Shown: positions 42,645 through 51,733, counted from the first letter of the stretch. The stretch: 64,000 nucleotides of DNA from Runella defluvii (GCF_014195535.1 NZ_JACIBY010000011.1:124001-188000), one strand, 5' to 3'. The notes: generated by a model from the sequence alone, not told the origin. A program made the numbers and translations.

Positions 42645-43280
42645 ATGATTCGTGTAGTTTTGTTTGAAGACAACAAAAGTTTTCGCCAAAATTTGGCCCT
42701 GTACTTGGCCAGTTCGGACGAGATTTTTATGTGTGCTTCGTTTGGTGATGCAGAAGGTTGTGTCAGCAAAATCCAACGGTACAAACCTGACGTTGTTTTG
42801 ATGGATATTCAGATGCCAGGCATGTCGGGAATTGAGGCGTTGCAGGCCATCAAAGCGACGCTTCCCGACACGAAAGTGCTGATGCAGACCGTCTTTGACG
42901 ACGACCACCGCGTGTTTTCGGCCATTTGTGCAGGCGCCAACGGCTACGTCCTCAAAAACCCCGACCCCGAAGTGATGCTTCAGGCCATCATTGACGTCCA
43001 CAACGGCGGCGCATGGATGACGCCCAGTATTGCGGCCAAGGTATTGCGAATGTTTCAAAGTCAGTTCATCAAAACCCAGCCCACCTACGTAGCCCTTACC
43101 GACCGCGAGCGGGAGATTTTGGGCTGCATGGTCAAAGGCATGAGTTATAAGATGATTGCCGATGCCTGTTCACTGAGTTTTCATACGGTGCATTGGCACA
43201 TGAAAAATATTTACGAAAAACTCCACGTCAACTCCGCCCCCGAAGCCGTGGCTAAGGCAATAGAGGGGAAGATGGTGTGA
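42645..43280 (+). CDS. NarL/FixJ-family response regulator
   Basis: 211 aa. The receiver domain (1-120) has the acidic pair in VVLFEDNKSF, the phospho-acceptor Asp in PDVVLMDIQMPGMSG, and Lys in GYVLKNPDPEVML. The C-terminal LuxR-type HTH reads LTDREREILGCMVKGMSYKM then SLSFHTVHWHMKNIYEKLHV. It pairs with the kinase upstream. Targets are unknown; the accessory genes immediately downstream are candidates. Confidence 0.92.
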   Translation: MIRVVLFEDNKSFRQNLALYLASSDEIFMCASFGDAEGCVSKIQRYKPDVVLMDIQMPGMSGIEALQAIKATLPDTKVLMQTVFDDDHRVFSAICAGANGYVLKNPDPEVMLQAIIDVHNGGAWMTPSIAAKVLRMFQSQFIKTQPTYVALTDREREILGCMVKGMSYKMIADACSLSFHTVHWHMKNIYEKLHVNSAPEAVAKAIEGKMV

Positions 43281-43323
43281 TAGATACTTAACTGATTTAT
43301 AAACCTTTTAAACATTTACGACG

Positions 43324-43857
43324 ATGTCAGATGAATTGTCAAAAATCACCTTAACAATTGATAGCGGAAAACTTCTTAAAATGTTCGCTCCCTATGATAG
43401 TGATAAGGTTTTCAATGAAGAATACAGACCTTTAAGAGATGAATATTGGGGGAGCATTTCAAAAGTGAGAAAAGATGATAGAATTTCGAAAATAAAATAT
43501 GAATCTAAAGAGGTTAAGGATATTCTCAACAACTCTAATATTGGCATTTGGTTAGAACTAATTGATGTTGATGATAAAGACAAAGTATCAATTACTCTCC
43601 ATTCTTATTCCATAAAAGATTTAGAGCAAGATTTAGAGGTAAATTCGGATGCCGAAAAACTAATAATAACTCAAGAAAGTATGGAACAAGCTATTCGTAT
43701 ATGGGAAAATCAATGGTCTACACACAATTTCTCAAAGATAGGATTCAGTATTGGTAAAAGCTCAAAGGGGAAATACATTGTATTTATTCATCCAATGACC
43801 GATGATAATTTTCATCATGAATCTGATTGGCCTGTACGTGTTCCAAGAGAAGATTAA
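43324..43857 (+). CDS. hypothetical acidic cytoplasmic protein
   Basis: 177 aa, no signal peptide, acidic, and clearly more AT-rich than the two-component genes beside it. Segments include KITLTIDSGKLLKMFAPYDS and IGIWLELIDVDDKDKVSITL, with the C-terminal half around TQESMEQAIRIWENQWSTHN and GKYIVFIHPMTDDNFHHESD. I recognise no family. The start ATG 43324 lies 44 bases after the response regulator stop, and the next gene starts 11 bases after its stop, so it may be co-transcribed with either. The AT-rich codon use suggests later acquisition. Immunity or effector roles are conceivable but unsupported. Confidence 0.6.
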   Translation: MSDELSKITLTIDSGKLLKMFAPYDSDKVFNEEYRPLRDEYWGSISKVRKDDRISKIKYESKEVKDILNNSNIGIWLELIDVDDKDKVSITLHSYSIKDLEQDLEVNSDAEKLIITQESMEQAIRIWENQWSTHNFSKIGFSIGKSSKGKYIVFIHPMTDDNFHHESDWPVRVPRED

Positions 43858-43868
43858 TCGAATAGTGT

Positions 43869-44615
43869 ATGATAACAGAACTTGAAACTTATCTTGAATA
43901 TACTGCGATATTGATTATTGCACTCAAAGGTGTGATGGTTGGCGTAGCCATTGCCAATAGAAAAATATTGAATTTAAGTAGCTATAAATGGATACTTAAA
44001 TTTATAGTTTTTTTGGCTTTTATATCTTTAGTCGAGTGGGTTTTAGGCAGATTTGTTTTGAGTAAATCATTCCCTTATTACGCCTCTCATTTAAAGCCAC
44101 TCATGGAAACTCTTGGTATTGTAACACTTTCTTTTTTTAACCCTATTCATTACCTGATTCGCTTCATTTTCTTAGGGCTATTTTTTAGAGATTCTCTCCA
44201 AAACCCTACTTCAAAAAAAGTTTTTCAGTACGCTATTTGGGTGTTGGTGATATTTGAGTTCGTTCAGGTGTTTGTATTCAAGAGTTATCAAGGATATGAT
44301 TCTCTTTCTTCCACTATCAAAAACTTCTTTGTTTTGGGTGGCGCAGGCCTGTTGTTGTATCAGTTGTATAGAGCACCGAATGTTAGCCTGAGCCTCCAAA
44401 AAAACTCTTATTTTTGGATATGTTTGGGGCTTATTCTGCCTGCTTTGGCCGAGTTGTTTTTGGAGTTTGTTTTTACTAAGCTTTATCAAACGGATTTGAT
44501 AAGTTTCTACAAGCTATACTTGGTGCGCAATTCTAGCCAAATGATTGGTTTTACATTACTCATAGTAGGCGTTTGGCAAGTCAAATACCTACGTTTCTTG
44601 CCTAAAATGTACTAA
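43869..44615 (+). CDS. seven-helix membrane protein of unknown function
   Basis: 248 aa with about seven membrane segments (YTAILIIALKGVMVGVAIA, WILKFIVFLAFISLVEWVLG, HYLIRFIFLGLFF, FQYAIWVLVIFEFVQVFVF, FFVLGGAGLLLYQLY, YFWICLGLILPALAELFLEF, GFTLLIVGVWQVKYL). The layout resembles the 7TM sensor region at the front of many Cytophagales histidine kinases, but here it ends after the last helix with no kinase. It is either a stand-alone membrane sensor or a remnant. AT-rich like its upstream neighbour, 11 bases away. A strong terminator follows. Confidence 0.65.
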   Translation: MITELETYLEYTAILIIALKGVMVGVAIANRKILNLSSYKWILKFIVFLAFISLVEWVLGRFVLSKSFPYYASHLKPLMETLGIVTLSFFNPIHYLIRFIFLGLFFRDSLQNPTSKKVFQYAIWVLVIFEFVQVFVFKSYQGYDSLSSTIKNFFVLGGAGLLLYQLYRAPNVSLSLQKNSYFWICLGLILPALAELFLEFVFTKLYQTDLISFYKLYLVRNSSQMIGFTLLIVGVWQVKYLRFLPKMY

Positions 44616-44647
44616 TACAGTCGAAAATTTTTCCTAATATATTTTTC

Positions 44648-44677
44648 AAAGGCCGCCGATAAGCGGCCTTTTTTTAT
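44648..44677 (+). terminator. intrinsic terminator
   Basis: AAAGGCCGC-CGATAA-GCGGCCTTT followed by a T run. It ends the transcription unit of the seven-helix protein and isolates the cytolysin-like gene downstream. Confidence 0.9.
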
Positions 44678-44783
44678 TTTATCCTAATTTCAATATCCAC
44701 CCAAATTGGCGGGTGCTTTAGAGGGGATTATACGCCAATTTTGTGTTGTTCAAATAATTCTTCACCTAAAATCAATAAAAAAA

Positions 44784-46550
44784 ATGGAAGCATTATCTAA
44801 TGTATCAAGGGTAGTACTGATAGTTCTTTTTTATTTTTTATTACTGCCGAATGAATTGATTTCTCAGGTAAAATATCGAAAAACCTTTAACTACTTACGA
44901 GGTAAGATTAGTAACCCTGAGCAGTTTTTGCAAAAAAGTAAGTTTGCCCTACGCGATAGCATTATGGGAAATCCAGCACTAAAAAATCTTCCCTTTAAAA
45001 AGAAGATAGAGTTAGCGCACCGTTACCAGCCAACCCTTGGGGGAGTAACTCCTTGCAACCAGTCCTTTCCCAGTTCTAATTCGGGCAGTACCACTATTAG
45101 GGTTATCAGAGCAGGACAGTCATTTTATGAGAACTCTGAACAAGTAGTAGGTACCGTTGTAAACGGCAATTTTGCTTGTACGAGCCGACGTGTAACCGTT
45201 GATGCCCAGTTTAACGAACAAGCGTTATTTTTACCTGACAACGACTTGATTTATCCTGGTGCAATAATCAATGGTACAAGTGTTCCTAACGGAAGCCTTA
45301 GCGTTTACAGTTTACCCCCTAACGTAAGAAGGATGCCTTATCAAATCTCAGCATTAATAGCGTCTGGCAGTCACTCTACTCTACAAACCGTTGATACTTT
45401 GTACAACAGAGCGGAAGTAATCAGAAAAGTTAATAATTTAGTTCGGAATGCAATAGTTCCTCAAACTTTTTCTCTTGAATTTATTAAAGGATCAAACAGA
45501 GAAGAGTTTACTGCAAAGTTGGGTTCACGAACTACAGCTCATTTGGGTCCCGAACTAATGAGTTTGCTTGCGGGTGTACCTTTGGCAGTAGATGTAGAAC
45601 AAGAGACTCGACTTGATGCACAAAATAATCGTCAAACCAGCTACATGCTTATCAAAGTGCTGCGTACTTATTTTGATATCAGTGCAGATCCGCGTAATGA
45701 CGATCCAAGGAATTTTTTCAATAATCCTAATAATATTGATTGCAACGCTATGTATGTTGCCTCAGTAACTTATGGCAGTATGGCGTATATTTTGGTCAAA
45801 ACCACCAGAACTGATGCAAGAATTGAGGCTCTTTTTTCCAGATATGCTGGAGCTAATTTTGAAGACTCTAACGTAAGAACGAGTTTTACCGCAGAGCTAA
45901 ACGCTGTTTACAATACCAATGAAACAACAATTACTGGCACAGTAATCGGCGGGCCCGCCAATACCGTTAATATTGGAACGGGCAATGCGCTGGCAAACTA
46001 CATAACGAACCTTCCAGAATGGTCAATTAATACAGGGCTTGGTACACCATTGGCATATACGCTCCGCTTTCTAACAGATGACACATTTGCTACTCTTGCT
46101 ATCAATACTTCTTTCAATGTGCAAAATTGTACTCGTATTGCTGAAAATTATGAACTAAAACTGACGAGTATAGAGTGTGAAGAACAAGAAGATTTTTTTG
46201 GGAATGATGACATTTTTGGGACAATCAGGGTAAGACGTTCGGGTGGAAGTCGCATAACACCTTCTAATTGGCACAAATTCTGGAAGCAAAGTAGAAATAA
46301 TCCAGTCAGCTTTAATTCAGGTAGTAGTATTACTACTAATGGGTCAAGAACCTATAAAGTGCCATTAAATAGCCCTAATCCATCTGTTAGCATTGAGACA
46401 AGACTTAAAGAAAAAGACACGGACCCTGATGATATTCTTAGCAATGATTCTGATATTAATTTACGAACGACCCAGGCAACAATGATTCCCCTTAGTGTAG
46501 GTGGTGCACGTTATTATCTACATTTTAAGGTAAGACCTATACCTCAATAA
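44784..46550 (+). CDS. secreted cholesterol-dependent-cytolysin-like pore-forming protein
   Basis: 588 aa from ATG 44784, with signal peptide (VVLIVLFYFLLLPNELISQ). Conservation with thiol-activated cytolysins runs through domains 1-3. It includes the YPGA motif at 157-160, then SLPPNVRRMPYQISA, then MLIKVLRTYFDISADPRNDD (about 290-310, matching the KQIFYTVSA strand of classical toxins). Next are NAMYVASVTYGSMAYILVKT, the ITGTVIGGPAN Gly-Gly hinge (GG 389-390), and GTPLAYTLRFLTDDTFATLA (matching the AYPISYTSVFL stretch). The membrane-recognition domain 4 and its undecapeptide (ECTGLAWEWWR) are missing. The last about 110 residues are a different beta-rich domain. This matches the CDC-like (CDCL) proteins of Bacteroidota. 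It is flanked by terminators, so it is monocistronic. Confidence 0.82.
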   Translation: MEALSNVSRVVLIVLFYFLLLPNELISQVKYRKTFNYLRGKISNPEQFLQKSKFALRDSIMGNPALKNLPFKKKIELAHRYQPTLGGVTPCNQSFPSSNSGSTTIRVIRAGQSFYENSEQVVGTVVNGNFACTSRRVTVDAQFNEQALFLPDNDLIYPGAIINGTSVPNGSLSVYSLPPNVRRMPYQISALIASGSHSTLQTVDTLYNRAEVIRKVNNLVRNAIVPQTFSLEFIKGSNREEFTAKLGSRTTAHLGPELMSLLAGVPLAVDVEQETRLDAQNNRQTSYMLIKVLRTYFDISADPRNDDPRNFFNNPNNIDCNAMYVASVTYGSMAYILVKTTRTDARIEALFSRYAGANFEDSNVRTSFTAELNAVYNTNETTITGTVIGGPANTVNIGTGNALANYITNLPEWSINTGLGTPLAYTLRFLTDDTFATLAINTSFNVQNCTRIAENYELKLTSIECEEQEDFFGNDDIFGTIRVRRSGGSRITPSNWHKFWKQSRNNPVSFNSGSSITTNGSRTYKVPLNSPNPSVSIETRLKEKDTDPDDILSNDSDINLRTTQATMIPLSVGGARYYLHFKVRPIPQ

Positions 46551-46557
46551 TGGTTCA

Positions 46558-46584
46558 AAGCCACTTCTCCCGAAGTGGCTTTTT
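46558..46584 (+). terminator. intrinsic terminator of the cytolysin-like gene
   Basis: AAGCCACTTC-TCCC-GAAGTGGCTT followed by TTT. It starts 7 bases after the stop. Confidence 0.9.
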
Positions 46585-46690
46585 GGTTTCTCGGCCTTCG
46601 AAAAACCACCAAAATTGGGGGGGCTAAGCTACCCAAACATTTGCCAATTTTACCTCGCACAAAACGTGAGAACACTATCCCCTTAAACGT

Positions 46691-47023
46691 ATGAATACAT
46701 TTCCCAGTCCTCCTTCTACGCTGAGCATTCTACGCAATAAAATACTGGTACCGCTATCTAGTATTGTGCGTCTCGAAGCCGATAAAAACTACACGTACAT
46801 CATCCTCAACGACGGTCGCCGCTTGATGACTTCACGAAATCTGGGCTCGTACCAAACAGAACTACCCGAATCGTTTGTACGCGTCAATAAAGGATGCTTT
46901 CTCAATTTGTATTACTTGAGTCGTCGGCAAGGTCGTCAATTATTGCTTAGCGATGGCAGCGTCATTCCATTGGCACGAAGAAAAATAAAACTCCTCAAAT
47001 CACTCCCCTCGTCCTTTGTTTAA
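46691..47023 (+). CDS. stand-alone LytTR DNA-binding protein
   Basis: 110 aa. The whole protein is a LytTR domain: KILVPLSSIVRLEADKNYTY, then IILNDGRRLMTSRNLGSYQT, FVRVNKGCFLNLYYL and LLLSDGSVIPLARRKIKLL. There is no receiver domain, so it is not a classical response regulator. Such proteins in this phylum act with membrane sensors or as simple transcription factors. It lies between the cytolysin-like gene (with terminator) and a C1q-like secreted protein gene 34 bases downstream, so control of either neighbour is plausible. Confidence 0.85.
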   Translation: MNTFPSPPSTLSILRNKILVPLSSIVRLEADKNYTYIILNDGRRLMTSRNLGSYQTELPESFVRVNKGCFLNLYYLSRRQGRQLLLSDGSVIPLARRKIKLLKSLPSSFV

Positions 47024-47057
47024 TCAATTATCAATCACCTTACTATTTTCTATCGCT

Positions 47058-47645
47058 ATGAGACTTCTATCCCTTCTTTTACTTTTCTGCCTTTGCGCGT
47101 TTATGGCTGCGGCGCAACAAAGCATTGAAATCAAGCCTGGACAAATGACTTTCAAGGGGCAAGGGGCTGACCTTAATGACCGATTGACCTCCAATGCCAA
47201 CGGAGTAGCCAATTTCAAAACCAAGCAAGAAGTAATAGTTTTACACAATTATTTTGCGCCAGGTGGGCCGCAAAGTTTCCTTTCGAGAATTCCTACGAAA
47301 ATGGACCTTGATCTTGTTTATCATGAGAAAAAAAATAATACAACTTCTAACATAAACGCAACCGACGATACTATCCTAATAGAAGAAACAGGAACCTACC
47401 TTATTGACGTAAATACCTTCTGGCCAACTACTTTTGCTGGTGAAATAATGATAAAAGTGCTCTCAAGCGGTCTTTTTGTGGAATCTTTTTATGCAAGACG
47501 CACTGCTGACGACCCTAATTATCAGCGATTCACAGGAACAGCAAAACTTACTGGGGGAGATCGTATCTATCTTGAACTAACCCAGACAAATAGTACTAAC
47601 ACCGCCAGAAGTGCCAATTTTTCTGTGAGCGTAACCAAATTATAA
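47058..47645 (+). CDS. secreted C1q/TNF-like jelly-roll protein
   Basis: 195 aa from ATG 47058; the frame opens 14 codons earlier inside the LytTR gene. Signal peptide is LLLLFCLCAFMAAAQ. The mature part is beta-rich and ends like bacterial C1q-like domains: LIEETGTYLIDVNTFWPTTF, GEIMIKVLSSGLFVES, GTAKLTGGDRIYLELTQ and the final NFSVSVTKL. C1q-like folds form trimers and mediate binding. It has no enzyme motif and no sorting domain. It probably shares a transcript with the LytTR gene and is followed by a terminator. Confidence 0.65.
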   Translation: MRLLSLLLLFCLCAFMAAAQQSIEIKPGQMTFKGQGADLNDRLTSNANGVANFKTKQEVIVLHNYFAPGGPQSFLSRIPTKMDLDLVYHEKKNNTTSNINATDDTILIEETGTYLIDVNTFWPTTFAGEIMIKVLSSGLFVESFYARRTADDPNYQRFTGTAKLTGGDRIYLELTQTNSTNTARSANFSVSVTKL

Positions 47646-47683
47646 TAGGCAGTAAAGTAAGTATCATAAAAATGCTTTCTCCA

Positions 47684-47711
47684 CGCCACTTCTACGGAGG
47701 TGGCGTTTTTT
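47684..47711 (+). terminator. intrinsic terminator
   Basis: CGCCACTTC-TACG-GAGGTGGCG followed by six T. It separates the accessory block from the nuo genes. Confidence 0.88.
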
Positions 47712-47830
47712 ATGCTCCTTCTCCCCACCAATGCCCTGCGTAGCAGGAGGGTAACGCAAAAATTACCGAGGTACTTTTTCTAATAAGTACAGTTTTTAGA
47801 CTTCTAATTTGGGCAACTACGATTATTCAG

Positions 47831-47838
47831 TAAATTTG
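47831..47838 (+). promoter_or_regulatory. -7 box for nuoKLMN
   Basis: TAAATTTG is an exact TAnnTTTG match about 55 bases before the nuoK start and after the preceding terminator, so nuoKLMN has its own promoter here. The rest of 47712-47830 shows nothing else. Confidence 0.6.
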
Positions 47839-47893
47839 CCCCCGTTTTTGGGACTTATTTCACCAACAGACATCTTTTCGACCTAACTACTAT

Positions 47894-48238
47894 ATGTTTC
47901 CACAAGCTACACCGTCGATTCCTGGCGTAATACAGTCTATCCCTCTCCAAAACTACGTGTTGTTGGCGACAACACTGTTCGTGATAGGCATTCTGGGGGT
48001 ATTGACCCGTCGCAACGCGCTGATCATTTTTATGAGCGTCGAACTGATGCTCAACGCCGTTAACCTCTTACTTATCGCCTTTTCAACCTACAAATCTGAC
48101 CCCGTTGGCCAGGTTTTTGTGTTTTTTATCATGGCGGTTGCTGCCGCTGAAGTGGCAGTAGGGTTGGCGATTATTGTGATGATCTATCGCAATACCCGAA
48201 CCATCGACATTGGTTTCTTGAATAAATTGAAATGGTAA
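47894..48238 (+). CDS. nuoK: NADH-quinone oxidoreductase subunit K
   Basis: 114 aa with three membrane helices. It has NuoK hallmarks: [40 protein letters not shown] with the conserved membrane Glu, and [19 protein letters not shown] with the second Glu. It is part of the proton-pumping membrane arm of respiratory complex I. It is the first gene of a nuoKLMN run; no nuoJ or nuoA-I lies upstream. Confidence 0.96.
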   Translation: MFPQATPSIPGVIQSIPLQNYVLLATTLFVIGILGVLTRRNALIIFMSVELMLNAVNLLLIAFSTYKSDPVGQVFVFFIMAVAAAEVAVGLAIIVMIYRNTRTIDIGFLNKLKW

Positions 48239-48333
48239 TTAAAAGTTGTTGTTTGTTATCCGTTAATTGTTAATCGTTGAACAGCCACCGCTTCTAAACA
48301 GTTAACAATTGACCACTAACGTTTCAAAAATAT

Positions 48334-50244
48334 ATGTCTCCATCCTTACTTATTCTTATACCCTTGTTGCCACTGATTGGTTTTACCATCAATGGCATAG
48401 GTTTTCGGCACGTTCCCAAGAGCCTAGTGGGGGTCATTGGTTCGGCCGCTACGTTGGGAGCTTTTATCATTTCCATCTTGGCATGGAACAGCTTCGACGG
48501 TCAGCCTCAAGTGGTAAAACTTTTTGATTGGATTTCAATTGGGCAACTTACGATTCCTTTCTCGTTCCAAATTGACCAGTTATCGTTGTTGATGCTGATG
48601 GTCGTGACGGGCGTAGGTTCGTTGATTCATATTTATTCGATTGGCTACATGCACCACGACGAAGGCTTCGGGAAGTTTTTTGCCTTCCTTAATCTCTTCT
48701 TGTTCTTCATGTTGCTGTTGGTGATGGGTTCTAATTACGTCATCATGTTTATCGGATGGGAAGGCGTAGGACTTTGTTCTTATTTGCTCATCGGTTTTTG
48801 GAACAAAGTAACCAACTACAACAATGCCGCCCGCAAAGCCTTCATTATGAACCGCATCGGGGACTTGGGCTTTTTGTTGGGGATTTTTATGATTATCCAA
48901 CACTTCGGCTCAGTTGAGTACCTCGAAGTATTCAATAAAGCAGCCAACGGCGGTTTTGGCATCAACGATACAGTGATTGTAACCATCACGGCGCTCTTGT
49001 TTGTAGGTGCGATGGGAAAATCAGCCCAGATTCCACTTTACACGTGGCTCCCTGACGCGATGGCGGGGCCAACGCCTGTATCGGCCCTTATCCACGCTGC
49101 AACGATGGTGACGGCGGGTATCTACATGGTGATTCGCTCCAACGTGCTCTATTCGTTGGCACCTGCTACCCTCGGTTTTGTGGGAGGCATTGGTTTGTTG
49201 ACCGCCTTGGTAGCAGCGTCGATTGGTTTGTATCAAAACGACATCAAAAAAGTATTGGCTTACTCTACCGTGAGTCAATTAGGATATATGTTTTTGGCGT
49301 TGGGCGTGGGGGCTTACACCTCAGCCATGTTCCACGTTATGACGCACGCTTTCTTCAAGGCGTTGTTGTTCTTGGGAGCAGGTAGTGTGATTCACGCCAT
49401 GTCTGACGAGCAAGACATTCGCAACATGGGTGGTTTGCGCAAGCATTTGCCCGTTACTTTCTGGACATTTACGATTGCGACTTTTGCCATTGCGGGTATT
49501 TTTCCACTTTCAGGTTTCTTCTCGAAAGATGAAATTTTGGCGCACGTATTTGAGCACAACAAAATCATGTGGGCGCTAGGAATTGTGGGCGCGATGATGA
49601 CGGCTTTTTATATGTTCCGTTTGTTGTTTGTAACGTTCTTTGGAGACTTTCGTGGAACGCATGAACAAGAACACCACTTGCACGAGTCTCCAGCTACCAT
49701 GACCATTCCATTGATGGTGTTGGCCGTATTGTCGGCCGTGGGTGGTTTGATGAACATTCCGCACGTATTGGGCGGCGGCGAAGCCTTGGGGCACTTCATG
49801 GCACCGTTGTTTGAAGGGTCAAAACAAGTAAACCCTGCGCTTTTTGAAGGTCACCTTGAACATTCAACCGAATATATTTTGATGGGTGTGTCGGTAGGTG
49901 CGGCAGTGTTGGCGATTGGGTTTGCGTACAGCTTGTTTATCAGCAAAGCAGTGGTTCCTGCGGCCGACAAAGACGTGACAGGTTTCCCCAAAGTACTTCA
50001 AAACAAATACTACATCGACGAGTTATACGATTCGGTGTTTGTGAAGCCCATCAGCAAACTTTCAGATATTCTTTACAGCTTCGGTGAGTTCTTGATTGAT
50101 GTCATCGTCAACGGCTCGGGCCGTTTGGTACAGTTTTTAGGCGGCCGTCTTCGTTTGTTGCAAACGGGTGAAACAGGCTTCTACGTGTTTGCGATGGTGA
50201 TTGGTATCGTCCTTGTATTGGCGTGGAATTTCTTACTGAAGTGA
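48334..50244 (+). CDS. nuoL: NADH-quinone oxidoreductase subunit L
   Basis: 636 aa, many membrane helices. Antiporter-like core: NYVIMFIGWEGVGLCSYLLI, AFIMNRIGDLGFLLGI, YTWLPDAMAGPTPVSALIHA, ATMVTAGIYMVIRS, AYSTVSQLGYMFLALGVG and FFKALLFLGAGSVIHAMSDE. The C-terminal lateral helix region follows (KYYIDELYDSVFVKPI). It is a proton channel subunit at the tip of the complex I membrane arm. A 9-bp inverted repeat (AATTGTTAA at 48265 with TTAACAATT at 48302) lies in the 95-base gap after nuoK. Confidence 0.97.
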   Translation: MSPSLLILIPLLPLIGFTINGIGFRHVPKSLVGVIGSAATLGAFIISILAWNSFDGQPQVVKLFDWISIGQLTIPFSFQIDQLSLLMLMVVTGVGSLIHIYSIGYMHHDEGFGKFFAFLNLFLFFMLLLVMGSNYVIMFIGWEGVGLCSYLLIGFWNKVTNYNNAARKAFIMNRIGDLGFLLGIFMIIQHFGSVEYLEVFNKAANGGFGINDTVIVTITALLFVGAMGKSAQIPLYTWLPDAMAGPTPVSALIHAATMVTAGIYMVIRSNVLYSLAPATLGFVGGIGLLTALVAASIGLYQNDIKKVLAYSTVSQLGYMFLALGVGAYTSAMFHVMTHAFFKALLFLGAGSVIHAMSDEQDIRNMGGLRKHLPVTFWTFTIATFAIAGIFPLSGFFSKDEILAHVFEHNKIMWALGIVGAMMTAFYMFRLLFVTFFGDFRGTHEQEHHLHESPATMTIPLMVLAVLSAVGGLMNIPHVLGGGEALGHFMAPLFEGSKQVNPALFEGHLEHSTEYILMGVSVGAAVLAIGFAYSLFISKAVVPAADKDVTGFPKVLQNKYYIDELYDSVFVKPISKLSDILYSFGEFLIDVIVNGSGRLVQFLGGRLRLLQTGETGFYVFAMVIGIVLVLAWNFLLK

Positions 50245-50278
50245 AATTTTTGATACATTCTGAAATCGACATTTTAAT

Positions 50279-51733
50279 ATGCTTACTCTTTCACTTATAC
50301 TCATTCCGTTGATTGCAGGGGTGATTACGTTACTCACCAAAAACAACAGCGCAAAGCAGCTGGCCCTGGTTGGGGCGGCGATTGAGCTGGTTTTGGCAGT
50401 GGTGATTTACGCTCAATTTCAATCTACGGCGGCTCAACAGTTCAGTTTCAGTTACCCTTGGATTCAATCAGCGGGGATTTCGTTTGCAGGAGGTATCGAC
50501 GGCATCAGCATCTTGCTCGTGATGCTTACGGCCTTCTTAACGCCGCTCATTGTTCTCTCGACCTTCCGTCAGCCTTACAAAAATGCTTCGACGTTTTATG
50601 CGCTTATCCTCTTCATGCAAGCTGCTTTGATGGGGGTATTTACCGCAACCGACGCATTCTTGTTCTATTTATTCTTTGAAGCTGCCCTTATTCCTATCTA
50701 TTTCTTGGCGGCAGTTTGGGGCGGCGAAGACCGTATCAAAGTCACTTTCAAGTTTTTTGTTTATACCATTTTCGGAAGCTTGTTTATGCTCGTGGCGTTG
50801 GTGTATTTGTACTACCAAACCACTTCAGCACAAGGACATACGTCTGAAATTTCGGCTTTTTATAAATTAGCCCTCGATGCCCAAAAGCAAGGCTGGATTT
50901 TCTGGGCTTTCTTTATTGCTTTTGCGATTAAGATGCCTGTGTTTCCATTCCACACTTGGCAGCCCGATACTTACACCGAGTCTCCAACGCCTGCAACCAT
51001 GCTTTTGGCGGGTATCATGCTTAAAATGGGGGTTTATGGGGTGATTCGTTTTGTGTTGCCAATCGTTCCGTTAGGTTTACAAACGTGGGGAACAACGGCC
51101 ATCGTTTTGTCGGTCATCGGAATTGTTTACGGTTCTATCATCGCCATTCAGCAGCGCGACATGAAACGCCTCATCGCGTATTCATCGTTTGCGCACGTAG
51201 GCTTGATGTCGGCGGGGGTATTTTCCCAAACCCTTAGCGGCGTACAAGGTGCGTTGATTCAGATGTTGGCCCACGGAATCAATGTCGTAGGTTTGTTTTT
51301 CATCATCGAAATTATTTTCTCTCGTACCAAAACGCGTAACATCGAGCAATTGGGCGGTATTACCCAACGTACGCCTCATTTGACAGTTTACTTCATGATT
51401 CTGATGTTGGGCAGTGTTGCACTTCCATTGACAAACGGTTTCGTAGGTGAGTTTTTGTTGCTTCGTGGGGTATATGAGTCAAACATTTGGTTAGGGGCAA
51501 TTGCGGGTACTACCATCATTTTGGGTGCGGTTTACATGCTTCGTTTGTTCCAAAAATCAATGTTTGGCGCAAAATCTGCATTCACTGAGCACTTTGCCGA
51601 TTTGTCGTTTAGTGAGCGTGCGGTATTGGTGCCGTTGGTCATCATGGTTTTCTGGATGGGGCTTTATCCTAACTCTTTCTTGAAGCTGACCGAGCCTGCG
51701 GTAAGTAACCTATTACAAATGATTCATTATTAA
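50279..51733 (+). CDS. nuoM: NADH-quinone oxidoreductase subunit M
   Basis: 484 aa, a 14-helix antiporter-like subunit. Signatures are AGGIDGISILLVMLTAFLTP, FYLFFEAALIPIYFLAAVWG with the key membrane Glu, FFIAFAIKMPVFPFHTWQPD, YTESPTPATMLLAGIMLKMG, and IAYSSFAHVGLMSAGVFSQT. It is a proton-pumping complex I subunit and starts 34 bases after nuoL. Confidence 0.97.
   Translation: MLTLSLILIPLIAGVITLLTKNNSAKQLALVGAAIELVLAVVIYAQFQSTAAQQFSFSYPWIQSAGISFAGGIDGISILLVMLTAFLTPLIVLSTFRQPYKNASTFYALILFMQAALMGVFTATDAFLFYLFFEAALIPIYFLAAVWGGEDRIKVTFKFFVYTIFGSLFMLVALVYLYYQTTSAQGHTSEISAFYKLALDAQKQGWIFWAFFIAFAIKMPVFPFHTWQPDTYTESPTPATMLLAGIMLKMGVYGVIRFVLPIVPLGLQTWGTTAIVLSVIGIVYGSIIAIQQRDMKRLIAYSSFAHVGLMSAGVFSQTLSGVQGALIQMLAHGINVVGLFFIIEIIFSRTKTRNIEQLGGITQRTPHLTVYFMILMLGSVALPLTNGFVGEFLLLRGVYESNIWLGAIAGTTIILGAVYMLRLFQKSMFGAKSAFTEHFADLSFSERAVLVPLVIMVFWMGLYPNSFLKLTEPAVSNLLQMIHY

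Noticed and set aside
47058-47645. C1q-like protein considered as the short partner of the cytolysin-like protein
   Set aside because: At 195 aa it lacks the YPGA, Gly-Gly and beta-sheet core motifs of CDC-like proteins, and a terminator separates the genes.
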